Source: a virus. From it: a stretch of DNA of 29,446 nt. Of this stretch, positions 8,701 to 15,587 are shown piece after piece. The position numbers and the translations under genes were made by a program. Position 1 is the first letter of the stretch; every line of letters starts with the position of its first letter. The DNA lies in IMG/VR virus record IMGVR_UViG_3300017755_000061, positions 1 through 29,446 of that record. The stretch is one strand, 5' to 3'. The notes beneath the pieces are model-generated. The model made no database searches. It was not told where the DNA came from and saw only the letters and a program-made list of their open reading frames with translations.

Positions 8701-9781
8701 GAGAAACCACCTCTGTGCTTTGGTCACCTGTAGCGATGTTAAAAAAATTATTATCTGTACCATTCCACACATTTGTAAACTCAACACTATAACTAGCATC
8801 ATTTAATTTTTTTATAAAAATCTTTGCAACTGTTGTTGTTGTTGTTGTAAAAGCATAACCCATTGTTATTTTGAATGAGTAAAAGCCTGTTAATGGTACA
8901 TTATAGTGTGGTGTAGCATTTGCAGTATCCCAATTTCCACCTAAGTCAAATAAATCTCCTGTAGGATTTGTAGATGTATCATCATCTAGGTCTAAAATCT
9001 CTGTTGATGTTTGAACTTGATTAGATGCTAGACCTACTCTAAATGAATCTTGAAATGTAGAGGCAACAGTTTGAAATTCATTTGCAATTGTCATGTATTG
9101 TTTAGCAAAAAAATTAGTTGCAAAAAAAGTAGAATTAATTGTGTAACCAATAGATGCAAGAACTTTTTCAAATAACACTTTAACATTAATTGTAGGTTTT
9201 AATCTAGCAGGTAAAATTGCACTATCCGTTGATGGACTATTAATGCTATCATTTGTAAATCCATAACCATAATCTACTATAGGATATAGTATTTCAGCTC
9301 CTGTTTGACTAGCAGAAGTTGTATAAGTTGTGTTACCACTCCAAGAATCTTTTACATTATCTTTTGTTAAAACATGACTAAACTCACTTAGGTCTAATTC
9401 ATTTAGTTTTTTCTCATCCAAAGATGTAGCAATGTTTGATATTACACCAAAGACTAAAGCCTCGTAAAACTGTGTTGTATTATTTACATTAAGAAGTTGT
9501 AAGTATCCACTAAAAACAATATTACTATCTACATAAATATCTGCCTCACATTTTATTGATGAATCAAATGTTCCATCTACAGAAACTACATTGTAAAAGT
9601 GACTGAAAAAGTCATTGTTTGTTTTTGTAAAAGGCAATGTAAATGCTTGAGTAAAATCAGACTTCTGTGACTTTAAATCTTGTATCTCCTTTGCTGAGTA
9701 GTTACCTTTAATAGATACATCACTTACATCAAGATAATGCAATGCTGATGTTCCCTGTGTTTTTACAACTAACTGAACCAT
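5714..9781 (-). CDS. Large baseplate/tail-fibre protein
   Basis: At 1355 residues this is the longest gene. The first about 760 residues form a tail-proximal region (starts MVQLVVKTQGTSALHYLDVS; includes the acidic LDLDDDTSTNPTGD) typical of tail-associated or baseplate hub proteins of Bacteroidota phages. A Cys-rich patch (TQTCCEANNLTFDNNLCYW) and a Pro-rich hinge (PSTPDEPSNPPISW) at about 740-775 lead to a fibre region. That region starts with a glycine linker (NTGGGGTPSSPNTSVQYNDN, about 840-860) and has strand repeats of the SGNIVFGVTDTGVIKA and VGSIDSTGNLQIDGTLNANN kind. The last about 120 residues form a beta tip with an Asp cluster (DGDDDD), a likely receptor-binding head. It abuts the next upstream gene with no spacer. 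Confidence 0.8.
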   Translation of the reverse strand: MVQLVVKTQGTSALHYLDVSDVSIKGNYSAKEIQDLKSQKSDFTQAFTLPFTKTNNDFFSHFYNVVSVDGTFDSSIKCEADIYVDSNIVFSGYLQLLNVNNTTQFYEALVFGVISNIATSLDEKKLNELDLSEFSHVLTKDNVKDSWSGNTTYTTSASQTGAEILYPIVDYGYGFTNDSINSPSTDSAILPARLKPTINVKVLFEKVLASIGYTINSTFFATNFFAKQYMTIANEFQTVASTFQDSFRVGLASNQVQTSTEILDLDDDTSTNPTGDLFDLGGNWDTANATPHYNVPLTGFYSFKITMGYAFTTTTTTVAKIFIKKLNDASYSVEFTNVWNGTDNNFFNIATGDQSTEVVSPLIPLSGNDEVYFEIFLSSASQSLTIYKDQTNVELFQAPVSAEGSTIDLSANNNVMPTEKQVDFISAICSRYNLIIELDKSTPNQLNIEPAQDYFDTGTSKDWSDKIDMNKDRVLKPTNEFRKAKINMSDLEDMDRSNEYWTSQYRNIYNSFEADLQGDFGVGDLQINTIFSSWVSTRVQSHDMLIGNLYKWNNGNPTYTTLKSKLFFYSGLKTCQPYRLWSQATGSYTTETTYPYCNHYSMSGSMVESTDEDIRFKSRWALNAQYYVESQTTTDTYSKCWRKYLNNIYSEDSRILIANFYLTPEDIAQFKYNDKIFVENSYYRINKISSYALGKNASTKVELIKIIESNLNDNTTSVLGCDLTWVSSNINGTTVWQNSAGATVNPTQTCCEANNLTFDNNLCYWNIPSTPDEPSNPPISWDATANINTTGGKVVVGETASDVTVNDSTNIYLEGTIRRLGKDASNGEILAWNSATNQTNWIANTGGGGTPSSPNTSVQYNDNGTFKGEADFVYDEGNNRLTVPAVNAPILQSISGGTTLHQIYTVSQNMAIATNTGVDVYLNLGNASAGSKAFSIRDYSGNIVFGVTDTGVIKAIGNKIQDSAGSNILDASVSGNTKLQSVNDLELNIASAGASSRSLKFINNTTEVGSIDSTGNLQIDGTLNANNITITGTQGTDGQVLTSTGSGVAWEDATGGTNTNIGNTDLTLNGDRILNLDGNTLQIKEGSSVYLEFNDTGLNTLIASDNLDIGNFDFRAKSFTSDVATGTAPLVVSSTTQVANLQSSTTASIGNLTGEVTSTNRATVIADNVVDEANLKVSNAPVNGYVLTAQSGNTGGLTWAEQSSGGSSSSIITQIFTIAYHSVSTSGFYITMSGATLNENTVLTTSSFHLILPCPFDGTIKKITSHHQNLIYNGTSKFELYIDGDDDDLVGDQRGSDLTVTNGVNVSGSAGRVFTADCPSDWTFSKNETLAIKRTDSSGRGGTTVSFVIEFDTST

Positions 9782-11353
9782 TTATATCATTTGTTTAAGT
9801 TTGTGAGCATACTCAAAAGTAAATGAGTATTGAATCAACTTGTCCTTTATTGTTGTCTTATATTGTAATTCGTTATCTATTAAAATTAAAGGAACAGGCT
9901 CTTGCAATACGTTGTCATCTCCAACATCTACAGGAGCAATCAATTGTATATCGTTTGACTGCATCATTCCTTTAAAATAATCATTGTAAGCCTCATCTAA
10001 ATAGCCTGTGTTGACTGTTATGCGTTTAACACCATTAACAGATTGTACCTTCCCTCTTTCAAAACTATCTATTGAGAATGTAGCTGCACTCCATGAACCA
10101 GGATTCTTTTCATACTCTATTGACCTACTCATTGATACAACCTCTGTAGAGTTGTTATTAAAATAGTGATAATCCCATGTTCCAAACTTGTTTTTCCAAG
10201 CTATGGATTGAGATGGATACTTTGAGCATTGTGAAATTTTAAACAATAATGGTTTAACATATGTAAGACTTGGAGATGTCATTGTATAATATTTACCACT
10301 TCCTGAACCTGTGGCTGACACAATAAAGTTTGTTAATTGATTATTGTTAGGCGCACCCATAGCAACCCAATTTGTAGTTCCTACTGTATTTATAATTATT
10401 CTATCACCAATTTTAGCTTGTGCAGCAGGTTTTTCAGAAGTAACTGCTGAAGTTCTTACCTCGCTACCAATTTCAATAGTATAATAAATATCAGTTGTTT
10501 GCATTTGATACCCACCTAAATCAACGTATTTTAATTTTGCAACATTTTCATAACCTGCTGCTGCAAATAATAACATTTTTGTTTCTGTTCCTGTTGAAGA
10601 TGCAGGTGTGTTTCCTCCGTATGTCGAAGTGTTTGGAAGATATATTTGACCTGTGTAATTGCTTAAAGTTGCATCAGGGACGTCACTATAGAATTTATAA
10701 TTTATTGCTATAGGACTTGTACTAAAGTAAGTGCTTGATTCATTTAACCAAGAAATAGTTCTGTAATCTCCAACACCTGTTAAGTGAGCAATCATTCCAT
10801 TTGTGTCATTTGGTTGTGTTGTGGTATATGGAATCTTACTTAAAAACTTTTGAAATGGTGCATCTGTATTTGGAGCATATAAATCTGCATCAAAATTCAT
10901 TTGGTCTTCCCATTCATTAGAATAATTAATTATTGGTAATAATATACTTATATTTTGTGCAACTTTACTTATTGTGCCTGTAGCAGTTGTAGAATACTCT
11001 TCATAAAATTGTAACCCTATTAATTTTAAAGTACCTGTGTTTTTACTTATAGCAAAATCTACATTAGAGCCTGTTGATGGGTTAGGAATGTTTCTTGGCA
11101 TTAAGTGTATAGAATTATAAGATACTGCACCTGTAACTGTATTAGCTATCTTGTTTGATACCTCTATGTAATTCTTAACTATCCTTTCAATATTAAAGTG
11201 TGCAGCTCCTGCATTGTTTTTTGGTTGCTTTAATGTTGCAACTATACTTCCATCTATAACAACCTCAACGACATATCTAAAGTTGAATGTTGATGATGTG
11301 TCGCTAGTTGTGGTTATTATCCAATAGTTACTTCTAGTGCTAGTTGTTGCCAT
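9782..11353 (-). CDS. Tail/baseplate protein (distal-tail-like)
   Basis: This 523-residue beta-rich protein is encoded immediately upstream of the large fibre gene (stop and start are adjacent). The N-terminus has a strand pair FRYVVEVVIDGSIVATLKQP followed by HFNIERIVKNYIEVS. I associate this pattern with a Bacteroidota phage tail protein that caps the tube and holds the fibre. The central region is Thr/Ser/Asn-rich, and the C-terminus (DVGDDNVLQEPVPLILIDNE, then a tail of strands) looks like a packing domain. A distal tail (Dit-like) role is inferred from position and size; there is no catalytic motif. Confidence 0.6.
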   Translation of the reverse strand: MATTSTRSNYWIITTTSDTSSTFNFRYVVEVVIDGSIVATLKQPKNNAGAAHFNIERIVKNYIEVSNKIANTVTGAVSYNSIHLMPRNIPNPSTGSNVDFAISKNTGTLKLIGLQFYEEYSTTATGTISKVAQNISILLPIINYSNEWEDQMNFDADLYAPNTDAPFQKFLSKIPYTTTQPNDTNGMIAHLTGVGDYRTISWLNESSTYFSTSPIAINYKFYSDVPDATLSNYTGQIYLPNTSTYGGNTPASSTGTETKMLLFAAAGYENVAKLKYVDLGGYQMQTTDIYYTIEIGSEVRTSAVTSEKPAAQAKIGDRIIINTVGTTNWVAMGAPNNNQLTNFIVSATGSGSGKYYTMTSPSLTYVKPLLFKISQCSKYPSQSIAWKNKFGTWDYHYFNNNSTEVVSMSRSIEYEKNPGSWSAATFSIDSFERGKVQSVNGVKRITVNTGYLDEAYNDYFKGMMQSNDIQLIAPVDVGDDNVLQEPVPLILIDNELQYKTTIKDKLIQYSFTFEYAHKLKQMI

Positions 11354-11867
11354 TTTGTATTTCGTCTAATGTAAATTTCATGAACTTATCAAAGTCAAGC
11401 ATATATGCCCTTTTGATATCTTTAGGTAGTTTCTTGTATGTTTGTTTAAATGCTTTTGAGAAAAAACTGTTTCCCTCATAACCAAATCTGTTAATTTTTC
11501 TAGCAACTAAAAATGCTATTGACCTTTGTTGTTGTGTCTTATTTTTCCATGCCTCGTATTGTCCTCTACTATTTCTTGGTCTTAATCTCTTTCTTTTAAC
11601 CCACTCAAGTATGTTTTTGTAAACTACTCCACCTTGTGATGTGTTCGATTTACCTCTACCCTTTTCTATTTGCTCACCATAGTTTTCGTAATTAAACTTT
11701 AAAGAAAAAGCATTGAGAGTAACTGCCACATCATAGTCAAGAGATTTCAAAAGTTTACCTGTGTCAACTCCTCTTTTGCTTATGATTAAATTTGCACCTG
11801 CTACCTCAATAGTTCTTTGTCCAAATTTCTTTAATGCTTTCTCAAGATTTTCTCCTTTAAATTCCAT
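11340..11867 (-). CDS. HK97 gp10-like tail completion protein
   Basis: This 175-residue basic protein has the plan of HK97-gp10-like neck/tail completion proteins: an N-terminal helix (FKGENLEKALKKFGQRTIEV), then RGVDTGKLLKSLDYDVAVTL, a strand pair FSLKFNYENYGEQIEKGRG, an Arg/Lys-rich segment and a long C-terminal helix. The VDTGKLLKSL motif is characteristic of the family. It overlaps the tail gene downstream by 14 bases, and its ATG shares a base with the stop of the terminator-like gene upstream. It would sit at the head-tail junction. Confidence 0.75.
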   Translation of the reverse strand: MEFKGENLEKALKKFGQRTIEVAGANLIISKRGVDTGKLLKSLDYDVAVTLNAFSLKFNYENYGEQIEKGRGKSNTSQGGVVYKNILEWVKRKRLRPRNSRGQYEAWKNKTQQQRSIAFLVARKINRFGYEGNSFFSKAFKQTYKKLPKDIKRAYMLDFDKFMKFTLDEIQNGNN

Positions 11868-12325
11868 TACCTAGTCATTGGAGAATCACAAGCAGAGTTA
11901 TGTGCTTGTACAGTTATATTAAATGTGCCTTTCCAACCACTAAGTAAGTTTTCAAACCTATCTGTAAATGGTTCACAAGACAATGATTCAGGCATTGTTA
12001 TGCTTTGATTAACTGCTGATGTACTTGAAAAACTACCTGTTCTAAACTCTCTATATATATCAGCTAAGATTAGAAATGTTCTGTTCAATGTAAGCTCATT
12101 ATCCTCTCCGTCAGCATTAACTAAATCCATAACAAGCAAATCAAAGGTAAATGTGAAAGTTGTTTTGTTGATTGATGCACCTGTTTCAATTAAATGAACT
12201 TTTGTAAATACATCTTGTGTTTCTAAATCTGCTTCAAAGATATCACCTGTTGTAAATGTTCTTACTTGTTGGTGTTGTTCACAAATCTTTTTAAATGTGT
12301 TTACTATGTCGATGTAGCTTTTCAT
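11867..12325 (-). CDS. Tail terminator / tail completion-like protein
   Basis: This 152-residue protein is encoded between the tail chaperone frame and the gp10-like gene. It has an N-terminal helix (SYIDIVNTFKKICEQHQQV), an acidic strand region (TGDIFEADLETQDVFTKVHL), beta hairpins (TTFTFTFDLLVMDLVNADG) and a helix (TLNRTFLILADIYREFRTG), consistent with the small alpha/beta fold of tail terminators. It starts 4 bases inside the end of the chaperone extension frame (ATGA-type overlap). The function is inferred from fold pattern and position. Confidence 0.55.
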   Translation of the reverse strand: MKSYIDIVNTFKKICEQHQQVRTFTTGDIFEADLETQDVFTKVHLIETGASINKTTFTFTFDLLVMDLVNADGEDNELTLNRTFLILADIYREFRTGSFSSTSAVNQSITMPESLSCEPFTDRFENLLSGWKGTFNITVQAHNSACDSPMTR

Positions 12326-12555
12326 TTTGCTTTTTTGTTTACTCTATTTCTATCTTTGATATATGCAATGTATGTCAATGTTTCATTTATGTTTAGTTTA
12401 GTAACTGCACCCATTTTTAAGATGTCATCATTGCAAAGCATCATGAGTACAGAATACCATCCCCACCTTTGACCGAACTTAGCACTTCCTTCACTTTCTG
12501 CTCCTCCTGCAAAGACTCCATTGTGCCTCTCAAATAATCCTTCCCTAAACGATAA
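12322..12555 (-). CDS. Tail assembly chaperone, frameshift extension (T frame)
   Basis: A second minus-strand frame, -1 relative to the chaperone gene, is open from about 12598 to a stop at 12322 and has no plausible ATG. Its last about 45 residues (WGWYSVLMMLCNDDIL, then VTKLNINETLTYIAYIKDRN) look like real protein. I associate a WGWY-start helical domain of this kind with the extension half of tail chaperones in Bacteroidota phages. A -1 slip at 12561-12555 would give a 242-residue fusion (165 + 77). The stretch between the slip site and WGWY (starts LSFREGLFERHNG) looks less convincing, so the true switch point may lie nearer 12470. Confidence 0.6.
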   Translation of the reverse strand, partial: LSFREGLFERHNGVFAGGAESEGSAKFGQRWGWYSVLMMLCNDDILKMGAVTKLNINETLTYIAYIKDRNRVNKKAK

Positions 12556-13049
12556 AAAAAAACCAAGCAACTTTGAGCAACTGATGCTGGCATTTTCTCT
12601 TTAAATAGCTTTGCTCTATATTCTATCTTAGCATCATACTCCTTAATCAAATACTTTCCCTCGCCTTCTGTTGTAACTTCTCTGTAAAGGATAGCCATAA
12701 CTTGGTGTAGATTCTTATCCATCTCTTTGCATAACATATCAATGTCCATGAACTCACCTGTTGAGATGTTTTGAATGTCAGGATTAAATCCGTATTTCAC
12801 TCCATCTAAGACCATCAATTTAATTAAGGATGTTTGTGTGTTAGTCATTGCACATAGCTTCTGATACATCACCAAAAGGTCTGTCACCTTAATCCTATCT
12901 ATATTATCATCATTGACATTATCGACTAGCAACTTAATAACCTTCTTTGCCTTATCAATCTCTTCAATCTCTAGCTTCTCAATATCTGCTAGCTGCATCA
13001 TCTGTCCAAGATTAATTTCGTTCAAGTCTTGTGGAATTATTACCTTCAT
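12441..13049 (-). CDS. Tail assembly chaperone (G-type)
   Basis: This 202-residue, mostly helical, acidic protein is encoded ahead of the tail genes and overlaps a second open frame, as lambda G/GT and many siphophage chaperones do. Such chaperones bind the tape measure and recruit tail tube subunits. It starts MKVIIPQDLNEINLGQMMQL, has a helical middle (TDLLVMYQKLCAMTNTQT) and ends EEQKVKEVLSSVKGGDGILY. Unusually, the tape measure lies more than 6 kb further on, with baseplate and fibre genes between. Assignment rests on the overlapping-frame layout, size and fold pattern. Confidence 0.7.
   Translation of the reverse strand: MKVIIPQDLNEINLGQMMQLADIEKLEIEEIDKAKKVIKLLVDNVNDDNIDRIKVTDLLVMYQKLCAMTNTQTSLIKLMVLDGVKYGFNPDIQNISTGEFMDIDMLCKEMDKNLHQVMAILYREVTTEGEGKYLIKEYDAKIEYRAKLFKEKMPASVAQSCLVFFYRLGKDYLRGTMESLQEEQKVKEVLSSVKGGDGILYS
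12555..12561 (-). other. Candidate -1 ribosomal frameshift site T TTT TTT
   Basis: In the chaperone frame the codons read GTT TTT TTT TAT, which gives a perfect X XXY YYZ heptamer in the correct phase for a -1 shift into the extension frame. It sits in a tract of nine T residues (12562-12554). I found no other canonical heptamer in the 12510-12441 stretch. It lies 112 bases upstream of the zero-frame stop, further than in lambda, and the tract is also prone to sequencing length errors. Confidence 0.5.
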
Positions 13050-13080
13050 ACTATTAAATAGGTTTAAGTTGTTATTGTAT

Positions 13081-13115
13081 AAAAATAAAAAAACCCCTGC
13101 CGTTAAGCAAGGGTT
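13081..13115 (-). terminator. Rho-independent terminator upstream of the tail operon
   Basis: A 9-bp stem (arms 13092-13100 and 13107-13115, loop 6) is followed on the minus strand by T7-A-T5. One pair is G-U only when read on the minus strand (C-A on the plus strand), which fixes the orientation. It lies 20 bases past the stop of the 56-residue gene and just before the chaperone gene, so the tail genes need either read-through or their own promoter. Confidence 0.85.
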
Positions 13116-13126
13116 GAACTAGGTTA

Positions 13127-13145
13127 AAGGAGCATTATGCTCCTT
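13127..13145. repeat. Perfect inverted repeat over a stop codon
   Basis: AAGGAGCAT and ATGCTCCTT form 9-base arms around a single base. The repeat overlaps the TAA of the 56-residue gene and lies 12 bases before the terminator stem at 13115. It could be an RNA hairpin forming a double-hairpin end with that terminator, or an operator. On the minus strand it also reads AAGGAG-CATA-ATG, an SD-like sequence placed before an ATG with a three-codon frame. Confidence 0.6.
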
Positions 13146-13305
13146 GTTTACATTGTTCGATTCTTTTTTTAACATTCATCAAAGTTTTAAATCTTTCGGT
13201 GTTGCAACCACTCATGGTAATGTTGCTTATTTGCATTTCAATTGCAAAACCTAATGCTTTCAATTCTTCTTTTGTTAATGTAATTCCTTTAGTGTAAGTT
13301 GTCAT
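13135..13305 (-). CDS. Small unknown protein with its own promoter
   Basis: The ATG at 13305 gives 56 residues (starts MTTYTKGITLTKEELKALGF; ends VKKRIEQCKQGA). The leader is A/C-rich, and a well-formed Bacteroidota promoter lies about 38 bases upstream (13343-13373). The protein is a small, charged, two-helix type without membrane segments. I do not recognise it. A dedicated promoter and a terminator directly after it make it a single-gene unit between the terminase and tail blocks, so it may be expressed at its own time and could be regulatory. Confidence 0.7.
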   Translation of the reverse strand: MTTYTKGITLTKEELKALGFAIEMQISNITMSGCNTERFKTLMNVKKRIEQCKQGA

Positions 13306-13342
13306 AATGTGTGTTTTTAGTTGTTTTGTTTGTTTGTTGAGA

Positions 13343-13373
13343 CAAATATAAAACTTTTTTTCACAATACCAAA
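13343..13373 (-). promoter_or_regulatory. Bacteroidota-type promoter
   Basis: On the minus strand TTTG (13373-13370) and TATATTTG (13350-13343) are separated by exactly 19 bases, matching the Bacteroidota -33/-7 consensus TTTG ... TAnnTTTG. Transcription would start near 13336, about 30 bases before the 56-residue gene. It is the best match to the consensus I found in the window. Confidence 0.75.
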
Positions 13374-13390
13374 TACAATATGAAAATATT

Positions 13391-13588
13391 TTACTTTATA
13401 TCTAATATTTTTTTTAATTGTTTTACAACAACCATTTGATTGTGATAGGCAAATGATGCTCGTTCTATCTCTTCATCACTTATCATTGTGCCATTAGCTG
13501 CTCTGTTAAAAGATTCCCATCTTTCTTCTAGGTCTGCTATATATACCTTAATCTCGTTAATATTTTTTTCGTTTCTTACTGCTGACAT
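13391..13588 (-). CDS. Small unknown protein downstream of large terminase
   Basis: The preferred start is the ATG at 13588 (MSAVRNEKNINEIKVYIADL), giving 65 residues. An upstream in-frame ATG at 13621 lies inside the loop of a hairpin (13604-13651) and encodes an unconvincing extension. The protein is helical and charged (DLEERWESFNRAANG; then AYHNQMVVVKQLKKIL), possibly a small coiled-coil protein. I do not recognise it. Its 5' side is the structured spacer behind terL, so it may be expressed separately from the terminase. Confidence 0.65.
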   Translation of the reverse strand: MSAVRNEKNINEIKVYIADLEERWESFNRAANGTMISDEEIERASFAYHNQMVVVKQLKKILDIK

Positions 13589-13603
13589 ATCTATGCTTTT
13601 AAA

Positions 13604-13651
13604 AATATAAGAGGGACGCAAACGACCATGTTTTAAAATCCCCCTTATATT
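13604..13651 (-). terminator. Long hairpin with T tract behind terL (terminator or leader structure)
   Basis: The arms at 13604-13616 and 13639-13651 form a 13-bp stem on the minus-strand RNA with one G-U pair (C-A on the plus strand, so the minus strand is functional). The loop is 22 bases and the stem is followed by T5. It ends 16 bases before the start of the 65-residue gene, so it could end terminase transcription or act as a 5' leader element. Confidence 0.6.
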
Positions 13652-13743
13652 ACCCTCGATGTAGCACTCAAGCAGCTTACTCTCTTATAATAAATCTTTT
13701 GACTCTCACATCTATAAGACTTAAAAGACAAATATAATACTTT

Positions 13744-14910
13744 TTATTTAATTGCGTACCTTCCAATGTTAGGTCTTGACTTTGTCATAATAACTGCATA
13801 CCTAATTGCATCAATACCATGATTGTAATTGTCAACAGGTTTGTTTATTAAGTAACCATTCTTATCCTCTTGCCACTTATAACTGTTAAACTCGTTTATT
13901 AAATTACTGCTCTTGCTTGTCACCTGTAGATTGTACCTCTTCAATAAATCTATTCCTATGTTTATGCTATCTTTTCCTTTAGATGCAGGTTTAATATTGA
14001 ATCCTAATCTATATATTTCCTCGATTGATTTAGGCTCTGCAGAATCTCCATAAATAGGTCTTCTTCTATCAACTCCGAAATTGTGTAAAGACTTAGCAAT
14101 GTCCTGGTTAGTAAGTCCTCGTTCATATATTAATTCGTTAAATATTAATGCTCCTTCATGTTCATATACTTCTATCAATGCAGTGGGGTCATTTGTATAG
14201 CCAAAATCTAAACCAATTGCGACTTCTTTAGCATCTGTTGGTATTGTTCCAATGACCTGCACCTTATTAAATATAATTGATTTGCTAAAACCTCTCTCGC
14301 CTAATCCGTAAATTTTCCAATACTCTTCATCGGTATCTTTCAACCTTTCAATCTCATTTGCTAACTCGTCAGCTAAAAATGGATTATCAAGGTATGTTGA
14401 TTTAATAAACGTACAGTCTTCTCTGCCTATAACCTTATCATAAATCCAATGATGTGTGTCTGAGGGATTGTAATCAATGTAAACCTTTTCCTCTGTTCTT
14501 ATAATTAATTGAAAAAAATCCTCCCAAGTGAGTTCATTTGCTTCATTACAGAACAAGTAGTTTCTTTTTGTTCCCCTTTTCTTTTGTGGTTGGTCTAGTG
14601 ATATAAACTCAAAGGAGTTACCATTGAGCATATAGGTGTGGTCAGATTTGTTGTGGTCTGCTTCGTTATATAAATTTAGGTTGTTGAGTATCTCAAAAAA
14701 ATCCTTCATCACAGATAGCTTCAAACTAGGTAGAGATTTTCTAACTATGCTAAATCGTTTACCTGATGACTCAAATGCTTTAACGATAAGTAGCTGACAA
14801 AGTGAGTAGGTTTTCCCTGACCGAGTACCACCTTGATTTACTACTATCTTTGTAGAGGCATTGTAATTCCTCTCAAAAACATTACTCGTCCTTATCTTTA
14901 GACTTGACAA
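13744..14910 (-). CDS. terL: Terminase large subunit
   Basis: This 388-residue packaging motor and nuclease has Walker A GGTRSGKT (residues 27-34), a Walker B-like region YLFCNEANE (118-126, catalytic Glu likely E123), and a C-terminal RNase-H-like nuclease with the three expected acidic residues: D235 in GLDFGYTNDPTA, D289 in YGDSAEPKS and D367 in NHGIDAIRYA. It is of the compact PBSX/Terminase_3 type. It converts ATP hydrolysis into DNA translocation at the portal and cuts the concatemer. Its ATG lies 29 bases inside the end of the small terminase gene. Followed by a structured spacer. Confidence 0.95.
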   Translation of the reverse strand: MSSLKIRTSNVFERNYNASTKIVVNQGGTRSGKTYSLCQLLIVKAFESSGKRFSIVRKSLPSLKLSVMKDFFEILNNLNLYNEADHNKSDHTYMLNGNSFEFISLDQPQKKRGTKRNYLFCNEANELTWEDFFQLIIRTEEKVYIDYNPSDTHHWIYDKVIGREDCTFIKSTYLDNPFLADELANEIERLKDTDEEYWKIYGLGERGFSKSIIFNKVQVIGTIPTDAKEVAIGLDFGYTNDPTALIEVYEHEGALIFNELIYERGLTNQDIAKSLHNFGVDRRRPIYGDSAEPKSIEEIYRLGFNIKPASKGKDSINIGIDLLKRYNLQVTSKSSNLINEFNSYKWQEDKNGYLINKPVDNYNHGIDAIRYAVIMTKSRPNIGRYAIK

Positions 14911-15241
14911 TCTCTATCTCTATTTTATTAATTTTTTCGCCTTGTGTTGTTACATCAATTAATTGCCTTTCATTTAAACCTAACTGTGTTTTTGCTGCAT
15001 GAATAACAACGCTAGGCACTTTATCTTTAATGCACTCGTAATACTTAGACCTTATAAAATCATGTTCTATAGATTCAACCTCTTTCACTTGCTTTGCAAA
15101 CTCCTCATCTTCTTTTAGCCATCTATAAAATGTAGTTCTACCTACATCAGCAGATTTCAATGCAGTTGTAACAATTCCTAATGAACTGCTTAATGATTTT
15201 AGCATTCTCTTTTTAGCTTCTTGTGTTCCGATTTGTTCCAT
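14882..15241 (-). CDS. terS: Terminase small subunit
   Basis: This 119-residue protein is placed directly before terL. The N-terminus has a helix-turn-helix (KSADVGRTTFYRWLKEDEEF, residues about 29-48), followed by a long helix (IEHDFIRSKYYECIKDK) for oligomerisation and a short C-terminal strand/charged tail (IEIEIVKSKDKDE) that would contact the large subunit. It recognises the packaging site. It overlaps the genes on both sides by 29 bases each, so the three packaging genes form a tightly coupled set. Confidence 0.85.
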   Translation of the reverse strand: MEQIGTQEAKKRMLKSLSSSLGIVTTALKSADVGRTTFYRWLKEDEEFAKQVKEVESIEHDFIRSKYYECIKDKVPSVVIHAAKTQLGLNERQLIDVTTQGEKINKIEIEIVKSKDKDE

Positions 15242-15491
15242 ATCGTTTCATATAAACATTGTGTATTTCTTTTAATTGTTTCTTGTGTTTTGTTTTATCT
15301 CCATATTTAATATGACAGGGTCTACAGACTGCTTGCAGGTTCTCAATGTAATCTTTTGTCTTGCTTCCTCCCATACCTCGAGCATCTATGTGATGTATAT
15401 CATCAGCAGGAGAAAAGCAAACCTCACATTGAATGTAATCGCTTACATCAAAGCCAAAGTATTCCAAGTATATTTTTAAATGTTTCGTCAT
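15213..15491 (-). CDS. HNH endonuclease of the packaging module
   Basis: This 92-residue protein has a complete HNH plan: a zinc pair C22-x2-C25, DDIHHID (residues 30-36, catalytic His region), a GGSKTKDYIENLQAVC segment with N51, and a second zinc pair C56-x2-C59 followed by H60. HNH proteins encoded beside terminase genes are known to stimulate terminase cleavage in cos-type phages, so a packaging role is more likely than a homing role. The start is preceded by an A-rich leader (CAAAAAAATGAC), and the 3' end overlaps terS by 29 bases. Confidence 0.9.
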   Translation of the reverse strand: MTKHLKIYLEYFGFDVSDYIQCEVCFSPADDIHHIDARGMGGSKTKDYIENLQAVCRPCHIKYGDKTKHKKQLKEIHNVYMKRYGTNRNTRS

Positions 15492-15516
15492 TTTTTTGTA
15501 TATTAGTCTTATATAT

Positions 15517-15587
15517 GCGATGAAAGTGTTATTGGTTACACGCTAAGCTTCCAGCTTAGAATTGGAGTTCAAATCTACCTCATCGCT
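15517..15587 (+). tRNA. Aberrant tRNA-Gly (anticodon TCC), antisense to the mom 3' end
   Basis: The 71-base sequence folds as follows: a perfect 7-bp acceptor stem (GCGATGA/TCATCGC), a 4-bp D stem (GTGT/ACAC) with GG in an 8-base loop, a 5-bp anticodon stem (CTAAG/CTTAG) with loop CTTCCAG (anticodon TCC), and T loop TTCAAAT. Discriminator is T; CCA is not encoded. Bacterial glycine identity elements are present (G1-C72, C2-G71, G3-C70, U73, C35, C36). It is abnormal: A at position 8, T at 14, G at 38, and a T stem that either carries mismatches at 49-65 and 51-63 with a 3-base variable loop, or has one base missing and a bulge. It is the only plus-strand gene, followed one base later by its own terminator, and bases 15543-15587 also encode the Mom C-terminus. 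Confidence 0.8.

Noticed and set aside
15517-15587. tRNA as a phage attachment site
   Set aside because: No integrase, excisionase or repressor region is visible, and the tRNA has its own terminator, which suggests expression rather than an attP remnant.
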